Source: Oceanimonas smirnovii ATCC BAA-899
GTDB taxonomy: Bacteria > Pseudomonadota > Gammaproteobacteria > Enterobacterales > Aeromonadaceae
Assembly (NCBI RefSeq): GCF_000381965.1
Contig: NZ_KB908454.1
Span: 1-64,000 of the forward strand
Reading direction: 5' to 3'
Length of the DNA: 64,000 nt
The notes beneath the pieces were generated by a model. That model was not told where the DNA came from and ran no database searches. It worked only from the letters and a program-made list of their open reading frames with translations. The position numbers and the translations under genes were made by a program. Positions 37,476 through 45,096 of the stretch are shown in pieces. Positions within the stretch are counted from its first letter, which is position 1. Every line of letters starts with the position of its first letter.

Positions 37476-38888
37476 TCAATCCCTGGCCGGTCGCCATTCA
37501 CCGTTACGCACCAGCTCGTCAGTCACCTTGTTCACCGCCTTTTCGGTACGGGCAACGATATCGTCAATGTCGTCCGGAGTGACCACCAGCGGCGGGGCAA
37601 AGCCCAGAATATCGCCGTGGGGCATGGCACGGGCAATCAGCCCCTGCTCCAGACAGGCGGCAGCAATGCGCGGGCCTACCTTGAGGGCAGGATCCAGCGG
37701 CGTACGCTTGGCCGGATCGGCAGAAAACTCCAGTGCCGCCAGCAGGCCTATGCCGCGGCAGTCCCCTACCAGCGGATGATGAGCAAAGGCCGCCTGCATG
37801 CGCTGCTGCAGGTGAGCACCGGTCGTTTCGGCGTTGCCTACCAGGTTTTCCCGCTCAATAATATCCAGGTTGCACAATGCCGCCGCTGCCCCCATGGGAT
37901 GACCGGAATAGGTATAGCCATGGCCGATAGCGCCCCAGTCGTCGGTGCCCCGCTCCAGGGTCTGCCAGACTCTGTCTCCCACTATCACGCCGGACAGCGG
38001 CTGATAGGCCGAGGTCAGGCCCTTGGCAATGGTCATCAGATCCGGCTGCATATCGTAATAAATGGAGCCAAACTCGGCCCCCAGCCGGCCAAAGCCGCAC
38101 ACCACTTCATCGGCAATCAGCAGTACTTCATATTTATCGAGCACCTTGCGAATTTCGGCCCAGTAACCCGCCGGCGGCGGCACTATGCCTCCTGTGCCCA
38201 GCACCGGCTCGGCGATCAGCGCGGCCACCGTATCCGGCCCTTCCGCCAGAATTTTGGCTTCCAGCTGCCCGGCACACCAGCGGGAGAAGTCCTGCTCGCT
38301 CATGGCACTGTCTTCACGACGGTAGTAACAGGGGGCCGCCGTGTGATGAATGCGCTCCAGCGGCAAGTCAAAGTGAGCATGAAACAGCGGCAGGCCGGTG
38401 AGGGAGCCGGATGCGATGGTAGAGCCATGATAACCCCGCTCCCGGGAGATGATTTTTTTCTTCTGCGGCCGGCCTAGCACGTTGTTGTAGTACCACACCA
38501 GTTTGATCTGGGTTTCGTTGGCATCACTGCCCGACAGGCCGTAGTACACCTTGCTCATGCCCGCTGGTGCTTTGTTGATAATGCGCTGTGACAGCTCAAT
38601 CAGCGCTTCGTTGCTGTGGCCCACATAGGTGTGGTAATAGGCCAGCTTTTTGGCCTGCTCATACAGGGCCTCGGCCATTTCCATGCGGCCATAGCCGATA
38701 TTGACGCAATAGAGGCCGGCAAAGGCGTCAATCAGTTCAGTGCCGTCCGAGTCTTTAATGCGAATGCCTTCGGCCCCGGTAATAATGCGTCCGCCCATTT
38801 CGCCCCGGGCATACTGCCCAAGAGGAGTGGAGGCATGAAAAATGGTGTTGCGATCGGTTTCAAGCCACTTCTGAGAGTTGATGGTCAT
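37476..38888 (-). CDS. Class III PLP-dependent aminotransferase (omega-amino acid / polyamine type)
   Basis: A 470-residue fold-type I transaminase. The PLP lysine is K289 in LMTIAKGLTS, with the Asp that holds the PLP ring in IADEVVCGFGRLG (D260). The N-terminal DAFAGLYCVNIGYGR, GSDANETQIKLVWYYN and YHGSTIASGSLTG blocks resemble SpuC-like putrescine/omega-amino acid:pyruvate transaminases. The substrate cannot be fixed by reading. A perfect GGAGG lies 6 bases before ATG. It starts 26 bases after the succinate-semialdehyde dehydrogenase gene, so a role in GABA, putrescine or related omega-amine breakdown is the best inference. Confidence 0.85.
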   Translation of the reverse strand: MTINSQKWLETDRNTIFHASTPLGQYARGEMGGRIITGAEGIRIKDSDGTELIDAFAGLYCVNIGYGRMEMAEALYEQAKKLAYYHTYVGHSNEALIELSQRIINKAPAGMSKVYYGLSGSDANETQIKLVWYYNNVLGRPQKKKIISRERGYHGSTIASGSLTGLPLFHAHFDLPLERIHHTAAPCYYRREDSAMSEQDFSRWCAGQLEAKILAEGPDTVAALIAEPVLGTGGIVPPPAGYWAEIRKVLDKYEVLLIADEVVCGFGRLGAEFGSIYYDMQPDLMTIAKGLTSAYQPLSGVIVGDRVWQTLERGTDDWGAIGHGYTYSGHPMGAAAALCNLDIIERENLVGNAETTGAHLQQRMQAAFAHHPLVGDCRGIGLLAALEFSADPAKRTPLDPALKVGPRIAAACLEQGLIARAMPHGDILGFAPPLVVTPDDIDDIVARTEKAVNKVTDELVRNGEWRPARD

Positions 38889-38914
38889 GATAGACCTCCT
38901 TCAAAAATACGCGA

Positions 38915-40414
38915 TTAAAGCCCGCCCAGGCAGGTGTATTTTATGTTGCTGAAATCATCAAAGCCGTGGCGGCTGCCTTCCCGGCCCAGGCCCGAATGTT
39001 TGATGCCGCCAAAGGGAATGTTGTGGCCGGTCATTTTTACCGAGTTCACCGCCACCATGCCGAACTCAAGTCCGCGCAGCAGTGGCCAGATCAGCCGTTG
39101 GTCATGGCCAAATATGTAGGCGGCCAGGCCATATTCAGTGTCGTTGGCCAGGGCCAGCACCTCGTCTGTATTTGAATAAGGCAGTACGGCGGCGACCGGA
39201 CAGAAGGTTTCTTCGCGAAACACCCGCATGGCAGGCGTTACATCCGCCAGCAGCACCGGCATAAAAAAGTTTTCACCGGGCACGGCCTGCTGGCTGCCCG
39301 CAAACAGCCGGGCACCCTTGGTCAGCGCATCGTCCACCAGACGTTGGGCATTATCCGCAGCCTTGCGGTGGATAAGCGGCCCCATGGTGGTGCCGGCGGT
39401 GAGGCCGTTACCCACCCGAATGCGCGCCATTTCGCCGGCAAAGGCATCAAGAAACTCTTCATACTGGCTTTGGGGCACCAGAATGCGGTTGGCGGCCAGG
39501 CAATCCTGACCGGCGGTCTGAAACTTGGCGGCCACGGCCGCTTTGGCGGCTTCCTGTATATCCATATCGGGCAGCACAATAAAGGGCGCATTGCCGCCCA
39601 GCTCCATGGCGCATTTCTTTACGGTGCCGGCGCAGGCTTGCAGCAGTTGCTTGCCCACCCCGGTAGAGCCGGTAAACGACAGCGCCCGCACCCGGTTGTC
39701 GGCGCACAGAGCATCGCCCAGCGTCTTGCCCGGGCCGGTGAGCACATTGATAACCCCGGGGGCAAAGCCGGCCCGCTCTGCCAGCTCTGCCAGCGCCAGG
39801 GCTGAAAAAGGTGTTTCTTTGGCAGGCTTAATCACCACAGTGCAGCCAATGGCCAGAGCGGCCGCAGCCTTGCGGGTGATCATGGCATGAGGAAAGTTCC
39901 AGGGCGTGATCAATGCCGCCACTCCGGCCGGCTCGCGCAGGGTAAACAGCTGTGCACCGGCAATATGGCCTGGAATGGTGTCGCCATAGGCGCGTCGGCA
40001 CTCTTCGGCAAACCAGCGAATAAAAGAAGCGCCATAATCAATTTCGCCTCTGGCATCCTGCAGTGGCTTGCCCTGCTCCAGCACCATCAGGATGGCCAGA
40101 TCTTCTTTATTCTCCAGAATAAGGTCATGCCAGCGCAGCAGCAGGGCGGCTCTTTCATCGGCTTGCAGGCCGGCCCAGGGGCCAAAAGCGGACTGCGCTG
40201 CATCCACCGCCTGAGTGGCATGCCCGGCGTCAAGCTCGGGCACATGACCAATCACATCACCGGTGGCCGGATTGAACACCGGCAAATCAGGATGGCTGTG
40301 CACCCACTGGCCGTTAATGTAGGCCAGCTCCCGCACCAGACGCGGGTCTTGCAGGTAGGGCATAAGGGCATCGGTCACTTTGCCGTTGGGCATAAGGCGT
40401 TCCATGGCGGTCAT
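38915..40414 (-). CDS. gabD: NAD(P)-dependent succinate-semialdehyde dehydrogenase (GabD-type)
   Basis: Oxidises succinate semialdehyde to succinate, feeding the TCA cycle. The 499-residue aldehyde dehydrogenase has the ITPWNFP cofactor loop (about 169-175), the KPAKETP segment (about 196), the FTGSTGVGKQL turn, general base E271 (MELGGNAP) and nucleophile C305 (TAGQDCLAANR). GMVAVNSVKMTGHNIPFGGIKHSGLGREGS is the usual substrate-end block. The ribosome site AGGAG lies 7 bases before the ATG. It forms an operon with the downstream aminotransferase and is divergent from trmB over 209 bp. GabD is the best match, but glutarate-semialdehyde activity is possible. Confidence 0.88.
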   Translation of the reverse strand: MTAMERLMPNGKVTDALMPYLQDPRLVRELAYINGQWVHSHPDLPVFNPATGDVIGHVPELDAGHATQAVDAAQSAFGPWAGLQADERAALLLRWHDLILENKEDLAILMVLEQGKPLQDARGEIDYGASFIRWFAEECRRAYGDTIPGHIAGAQLFTLREPAGVAALITPWNFPHAMITRKAAAALAIGCTVVIKPAKETPFSALALAELAERAGFAPGVINVLTGPGKTLGDALCADNRVRALSFTGSTGVGKQLLQACAGTVKKCAMELGGNAPFIVLPDMDIQEAAKAAVAAKFQTAGQDCLAANRILVPQSQYEEFLDAFAGEMARIRVGNGLTAGTTMGPLIHRKAADNAQRLVDDALTKGARLFAGSQQAVPGENFFMPVLLADVTPAMRVFREETFCPVAAVLPYSNTDEVLALANDTEYGLAAYIFGHDQRLIWPLLRGLEFGMVAVNSVKMTGHNIPFGGIKHSGLGREGSRHGFDDFSNIKYTCLGGL

Positions 40415-40623
40415 AAGCGATCTCCTGCATTGTTCGGGTTGCTTGCTGATGTTTTCAGTCTAGGCGGCGGACCCCGTTGATTTTTTTGGTAATGGCAGCA
40501 ACAGCATGGTGTTTTTTTTGAAAGCGGCTAAAAAACAGCTACTTTTTTTGCCGGTGCATTTCGGCTTGCACCTTGGCCCTAACTTTGGATAATTCGCACT
40601 TCATTGCTCGCCGGAGAAACAGA

Positions 40624-41337
40624 ATGACAGAACACAAGCCCGCCCAGACCGAAGAAGAGCTGCGCAAACGTAAAATTCGCAGTTTTGTGCGCCGGGAAGG
40701 CCGCCTGACCAAGGGGCAGGAAAAAGCCATGGCAGAGCAATGGCCGGTGATGGGCATCGAGTTCAGCGGTGAACTGCTGAATTTGGACACGGTATTTGGC
40801 CGGAGCGCGCCGCGGGTGCTGGAAATCGGCTTTGGTATGGGCGGATCCCTGGTGGAAATGGCCGCAGCGGCGCCGGAGCAGGACTTTATCGGTATTGAAG
40901 TGCACACGCCGGGTGTGGGTGCCTGTTTAATGGGCGCGGCGGAAGCCGGTCTGACCAACCTGCGGGTGATGTGCCACGATGCGGTGGAAGTATTTGAACA
41001 AATGCTGCCCGAGCAGAGCCTGGACAGAGTGCAGCTGTTTTTCCCGGATCCCTGGCACAAAAAACGTCATCACAAACGCCGCATAGTACGCCCCGAGTTT
41101 GTGGAAATGGTGCGCAGCAAGCTGAAAATCGGCGGTGAATTCCACATGGCCACCGACTGGGAAAACTACGCTGAACATATGCTGGAAGTGATGCAGGCCG
41201 CGCCGGGTTATACCAATGCTGCTGCTTCCGGCGACTATATGCCGCGCCCCGATTACCGCCCGCTGACCAAGTTTGAACAGCGCGGCCACCGACTGGGTCA
41301 CGGCGTCTGGGATCTGATTTTTACCCGTACGTCATAA
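40624..41337 (+). CDS. trmB: tRNA (guanine(46)-N7)-methyltransferase TrmB
   Basis: Makes m7G46 in the tRNA variable loop with SAM. The 237-residue protein (E. coli 239) shows [13 protein letters not shown], the SAM site [15 protein letters not shown] (about 61-75), [12 protein letters not shown] and the catalytic region [18 protein letters not shown] (about 140-157). GGAGAAACAG precedes the ATG at 40624. The open frame continues 17 codons upstream without a ribosome site. A terminator follows. Confidence 0.95.
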   Translation: MTEHKPAQTEEELRKRKIRSFVRREGRLTKGQEKAMAEQWPVMGIEFSGELLNLDTVFGRSAPRVLEIGFGMGGSLVEMAAAAPEQDFIGIEVHTPGVGACLMGAAEAGLTNLRVMCHDAVEVFEQMLPEQSLDRVQLFFPDPWHKKRHHKRRIVRPEFVEMVRSKLKIGGEFHMATDWENYAEHMLEVMQAAPGYTNAAASGDYMPRPDYRPLTKFEQRGHRLGHGVWDLIFTRTS

Positions 41338-41362
41338 CGCAAGGTTATTCCTGCGCTCAAGT

Positions 41363-41392
41363 AACAGGGTCGGCATTGCCGGCCCTGTTTCG
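41363..41392 (+). terminator. Terminator after trmB
   Basis: AACAGGG-CGGC pairs with GCCG-CCCTGTT with one bulge, followed by a short T stretch, 25 bases after the trmB stop. The next 190 bases are noticeably AT-rich. Confidence 0.7.
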
Positions 41393-41527
41393 TTATGTAA
41401 GCAGTTCTGTGTTGCACTTTTCTTCTATATGGCGATTTTTTGCTTAATTTCTGATATTTCATCGCAACAATATCATTTTAATACTAACGAACAGTTCAAA
41501 CAGGTCCTCTTTTTGTGTTTAATATGC

Positions 41528-41546
41528 TGCGTCAGTTTCAGACGCA
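41528..41546. promoter_or_regulatory. Inverted repeat in the AT-rich leader of the lipoprotein cluster
   Basis: TGCGTC and GACGCA flank a 7-base spacer, 40 bases before the first start codon of the cluster. The surrounding 41400-41585 is much more AT-rich than the rest of the window and likely holds the promoter. Whether the repeat is an operator or a leader hairpin is unknown. Confidence 0.3.
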
Positions 41547-41585
41547 CTTATTAACTTTAATTAAAAACGCACGGAAGAGCGCATA

Positions 41586-42980
41586 ATGAATCCCCTCGCA
41601 GGAAAATTTCCCTTCGCCCTGGCAGGCATATTGCTGCTGTCTGGTTGTACGACGGCTTATCAGAAAAACAAATTCGGTGATTTTGACCAGGCGCTGGCTG
41701 AAGGCCGCAGTCTCGATGCGCTTGCCATTGCCGAGCAGCACTCAGGTCTGGATGACACAGGCAGGGCCGATGACCTGTTATGGTCACTGCAGGCAGCCAG
41801 CCTGATGCGCCAGGAGAAAATATACGCCCGCTCCAACAGCCTGTTTGATCAGGCCGAGCACGGCATGAAGGATGAAGATACCAAGCATGTGCTGATGCAG
41901 GGCGTTGAGCTTGCCGGCTCCATGCTGGTGAATGACAGCATTACCAGTTATACCCAGACCCAGTATGACGGCGTCATGCTCAATACCTATAAAGCCCTTA
42001 ACTTTATGGCACAGGGCGACTATGCCAATGCCCGTATTGAGTGGAACCGCACTGAAGACCGGCAACGCCGTGCCGCGGAACATTTCGCCGCCAAAATTGC
42101 AGCACAGAAAGAAGAGCTGGCCGAGGAAGAAGAAAAAGTCGATAAGGAAAACGTAAATCGCACGCTGGAAGCGGCCGATCCGTTACTGGCCCAGCAGGGC
42201 GTTGACTTGTCTGAGTGGCAGGCCTACGACGGTTATGTAAACCCCTTTGCTACTTATATGCATGGACTGTATTTCATGCTCAAGGCTCAGGACAAGAGTG
42301 ATTACAGCAAGGCCCATGACAGTTTCAAGCGAGTATATGGACTGACCAAGCACGCCGATGTGAAAACCGACATGAACATGGCCAATGCGCTGCGCCGTGG
42401 TCAGTCGATGGAGCGCCAGAAACCCACTGTGTGGGTGTTGTTTGAAAACGGTCTGGGCAGCAAAAAAGAAGAGTTCCGCATTGATTTGCCGCTGTTTGTG
42501 CTCACCTCCAATGTCAGTTACAGCGGTATTGCCTTGCCTAAGCTGGTAGACCGTGAGCCGGCTTTCAGCAATCTGCAGATGGGCCCGGTAAAAACCCGCC
42601 CTCTGGCCAGCATGGACCGCATTATTCAGGCCGAGTTTAAAACCGAGTTTCCCTACATTCTGAGCCGCGAAGTCATTCGCGCCACCCTTAAAACCGTGGC
42701 CCAGAAACAGCTGCAGGATCAAAACCAGCTGCTGGGTCTGGCCGCCGGCCTGACTCAGGCTGCCACAACCGGGGCTGATATTCGCGACTGGAGTGCACTG
42801 CCCAAAGAGTGGCAGCTGGCGCGGGTGCAGCGCCCTGCAAATGGAAAACTCGATATTAAGGTTGCGGAGCTGGATCAGCCGCTGAATGTCACCCTGGATC
42901 CTGAAAGCCGCTTTCACCTGGTGTATGTAAAGGCAACCTCGCCCATGCAAACTCCCCAGGTTGAAGTGATGAATCTGTAA
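41586..42980 (+). CDS. COG3014-type lipoprotein, function unknown
   Basis: A 464-residue predicted outer-membrane or periplasmic lipoprotein: hydrophobic signal, then lipobox LLSGC with C21 as the lipidated residue. The N-terminal half (about 30-270) is helical and TPR-like, with ALAEGRSLDALAIAEQHSG and RIEWNRTEDRQRRAAEHFAAK, then a coiled-coil acidic stretch EELAEEEEKVDKEN. The C-terminal half is more beta-rich (PTVWVLFENGLGSKKEEFRIDLP, DWSALPKEWQLARV). This is the COG3014 family; no function is established. GGAAGAG precedes the ATG. It is first of four same-strand envelope genes (to 46281). Confidence 0.8.
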   Translation: MNPLAGKFPFALAGILLLSGCTTAYQKNKFGDFDQALAEGRSLDALAIAEQHSGLDDTGRADDLLWSLQAASLMRQEKIYARSNSLFDQAEHGMKDEDTKHVLMQGVELAGSMLVNDSITSYTQTQYDGVMLNTYKALNFMAQGDYANARIEWNRTEDRQRRAAEHFAAKIAAQKEELAEEEEKVDKENVNRTLEAADPLLAQQGVDLSEWQAYDGYVNPFATYMHGLYFMLKAQDKSDYSKAHDSFKRVYGLTKHADVKTDMNMANALRRGQSMERQKPTVWVLFENGLGSKKEEFRIDLPLFVLTSNVSYSGIALPKLVDREPAFSNLQMGPVKTRPLASMDRIIQAEFKTEFPYILSREVIRATLKTVAQKQLQDQNQLLGLAAGLTQAATTGADIRDWSALPKEWQLARVQRPANGKLDIKVAELDQPLNVTLDPESRFHLVYVKATSPMQTPQVEVMNL

Positions 42981-43003
42981 AAGCAAATACAAGAGAGAGC
43001 ACA

Positions 43004-43612
43004 ATGAAAAAGCAAATGTCCGCCGTGATCCTGATGGCTGCCCTGTCTGGCTGTGCCACTACGGCCCATTATGTTAACCCGGGTGAAGACCAGACAGTAG
43101 TGATGGGCCTGGATTATAAAGACTTTGAGAAGGCGGCGTCTCAGGCGGTGGATGACATGGTTGCCAGCCCGCTGCTGGTACACCCCAAGGCATCTCAGGG
43201 CGGCCGCTATGTCATGGCGGTCTCTTCCATGATCAACGATACCACTCAGCGTATTGATACCGATCAGCTGACCAAGAAAATCCGGGTCAGCCTGCTGCAA
43301 AGCGGCAAATTCATTACCACCACGGCCATCGGTCTGAACGGGCCGGAAGACGCCATGACCCAGCAGGTGCGTGAGCTGCGCAAATCCTCCATGGTCAAAC
43401 GCAGCACCGTAAAGGGCAACAATGCGGTGATTGCCCCCGACTTCAGCCTGAGCGGCAAAATCATTCAGCGTAATAACCGGGTGGATCGCCGTACTCAGCA
43501 GTCCGACTACTACTTCCAGCTGACCCTGACCAATCTGGAAAACGGCCTGGCCTACTGGGAAGGCGAATACCCCATCATCAAGCGCGGTGACAGCCGCACT
43601 GTTACCTGGTAA
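43004..43612 (+). CDS. LpoB-like lipoprotein (penicillin-binding protein activator family)
   Basis: A 202-residue lipoprotein: signal MKKQMSAVILMAALSGC with lipobox LSGC at 14-17. The body matches the LpoB/PF13036 family, with DYKDFEKAASQAVDDMVASPLL and YVMAVSSMINDTTQRIDTDQLTKKIR, then LRKSSMVKRSTV and PDFSLSGKIIQRN. E. coli LpoB activates PBP1b through the outer membrane. This copy lacks the long Pro-rich linker of enteric LpoB and sits in a CsgG-like cluster, so it is better called LpoB-like than lpoB. It begins 23 bases after the previous stop and is followed by a terminator hairpin. Confidence 0.82.
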   Translation: MKKQMSAVILMAALSGCATTAHYVNPGEDQTVVMGLDYKDFEKAASQAVDDMVASPLLVHPKASQGGRYVMAVSSMINDTTQRIDTDQLTKKIRVSLLQSGKFITTTAIGLNGPEDAMTQQVRELRKSSMVKRSTVKGNNAVIAPDFSLSGKIIQRNNRVDRRTQQSDYYFQLTLTNLENGLAYWEGEYPIIKRGDSRTVTW

Positions 43613-43617
43613 TGGCA

Positions 43618-43643
43618 CGGGGCCTGATGGCCCCGTTGTTTTT
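43618..43643 (+). terminator. Terminator-like hairpin inside the lipoprotein cluster
   Basis: CGGGGCC pairs with GGCCCCG across a TGAT loop, followed by TTGTTTTT. It lies between the LpoB-like stop and the next start (43 bp), so it would lower transcription of the last two genes relative to the first two. Confidence 0.75.
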
Positions 43644-43655
43644 AGGGATAAATGA

Positions 43656-45086
43656 ATGAAACAACAGTATCTTGCGGCCTGTTTGCTGCTGGCCATGATT
43701 CCTGCCGCACACGCTCAGAATGAGCCTGCTCCGGCCAATGCACCGGCACCGGTTACGGCACCGCCACCGGCTGCAGAAGTGGTGGATGAGCCGGCGGCTC
43801 CGGCGCAGACCGAGCTGGAAATTGTAAAATCTGCCGAGCGTGGCATTGATAACGCCCATCTGTACGTACAGGAGCAGGCCGACAAATATGTGCGTGAGCG
43901 CAAGGCGGCTTATCAGCGTCAGGGGCGCGGTCAGGAAGTGTTCCTGCAATATGGCGTAGCTGATGTCAGCCGTGCGCCTACCTCACCGGACTGGGCTGAT
44001 GCCCGCAACATTGCCTATCTGCAGGCGCAAACCAAGGCGCGGGAAGCCTTAATCAAAGAGCTCTATATTGATATTTCGTCCGAGGTCATGCGGGAAGCGT
44101 TTAAAACCAGCAAAGAGCCGGAGTTTACGCCTGAAGAATTGCAGCAAAGCAGCAAACTGGAAGCTATGTTCGACAAGGTGGTGGCGGTAGCCGATGCGTC
44201 ACTGAGCCAAAAGCTGGTAGAGCTGGGCGTGGATCCTCAGGAATATAATGCTGCGCCTCCGTCCAAGCGCAAGCTGATGATGCGCAAGGCCATCAGCCGC
44301 ACTGTGGGGACTCGCTCACGGGGTGAAATCAGCGGTGCCATGATCATCCGCACGTTTGAAATTACCGACGACAACGGTAAAACGGCCGTGGCTGCGGTGT
44401 TGTCGACCTCCAATAAAATGAAGAATGTGCTGGCTTCCTTACAGGAGAGCAAAGGACATGTTCAGCCCGAGCCGGCAAAGCGTGGCATTAATCTGGATAA
44501 CTTTCTTGAGTCCAACAAGGCCAACCTGATGTATGAATATGGCGTCAAGTTGCTGCACGACGAGCAGGGTTACCCCATGCTGGTGTCGTTTGGTATGGCC
44601 GGCAACAGCTGTAATCCGGTGGACTATGAAGAATGCAACGACAACCGTGACTTTGCCTTTATTGAGGCCGAGCAGGCCGCTTATGCACATATTTCCGAAG
44701 CCTATAACCTCTATGGCACTGTCAGTGCAGAAGTCACCACGGGGCAGACTCGTGAAGAGCATGCCACTGTGACCAAAACGGACGAAGGTGAAGAAACCGT
44801 AGATGAGCTGACCACCAATCTGCTCAAGGAAACCCGGCAAATGTCGCGCATGAGCTCGTCAGTGAAAGGCCTGGTGGGGCTGCAGGTAGCCAAGCGCTGG
44901 ACTCACAAGCATCCCACTTCAGATCGCGAAATCAATGGCGTGGTGGTGGCCTGGCATCCGCAGAAAGAGCAGGCCATGCGTACCTTCAAGGCCGGCAAGG
45001 TGCCTGGGCAGAAAGGCGCGGCAGGCTATCAGGGCGGCAGCAATCAGGGTGCCAGCCTGGACATGATGGATGTGTCGGACTTCTGA
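43656..45086 (+). CDS. Conserved secreted protein of unknown function (DUF6844-like)
   Basis: A 476-residue protein with a signal peptide cleaved after AAHA (residue 20) and no lipobox. A Pro/Ala-rich linker (about 22-52) leads to a large domain with EIVKSAERGIDNAHLYVQEQ, NIAYLQAQTKAREALIKELY and DNGKTAVAAVLSTSNKM, and a pair of Cys in NSCNPVDYEECNDN (about 330) that may form a disulfide. The C-terminus is Gly/Gln-rich. I recognise it only as a family that travels with COG3014, LpoB-like and CsgG-like genes; DUF6844 is my best label and is uncertain. It ends 10 bases before the CsgG-like gene. Confidence 0.65.
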   Translation: MKQQYLAACLLLAMIPAAHAQNEPAPANAPAPVTAPPPAAEVVDEPAAPAQTELEIVKSAERGIDNAHLYVQEQADKYVRERKAAYQRQGRGQEVFLQYGVADVSRAPTSPDWADARNIAYLQAQTKAREALIKELYIDISSEVMREAFKTSKEPEFTPEELQQSSKLEAMFDKVVAVADASLSQKLVELGVDPQEYNAAPPSKRKLMMRKAISRTVGTRSRGEISGAMIIRTFEITDDNGKTAVAAVLSTSNKMKNVLASLQESKGHVQPEPAKRGINLDNFLESNKANLMYEYGVKLLHDEQGYPMLVSFGMAGNSCNPVDYEECNDNRDFAFIEAEQAAYAHISEAYNLYGTVSAEVTTGQTREEHATVTKTDEGEETVDELTTNLLKETRQMSRMSSSVKGLVGLQVAKRWTHKHPTSDREINGVVVAWHPQKEQAMRTFKAGKVPGQKGAAGYQGGSNQGASLDMMDVSDF

Positions 45087-45096
45087 GGGTGATGTG

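Noticed and set aside
40415-40623. Sigma-54 promoter for the gabD-aminotransferase operon
   Set aside because: I looked for GG-N10-GC with TGGCAC/TTGC context on the minus strand and found none. No enhancer-binding regulator lies nearby.
43004-43612. Assigning this gene as true lpoB, the PBP1b activator
   Set aside because: It lacks the enteric linker and lies in a CsgG-like cluster. The fold family fits but the partner is unknown, so only an LpoB-like call is justified.
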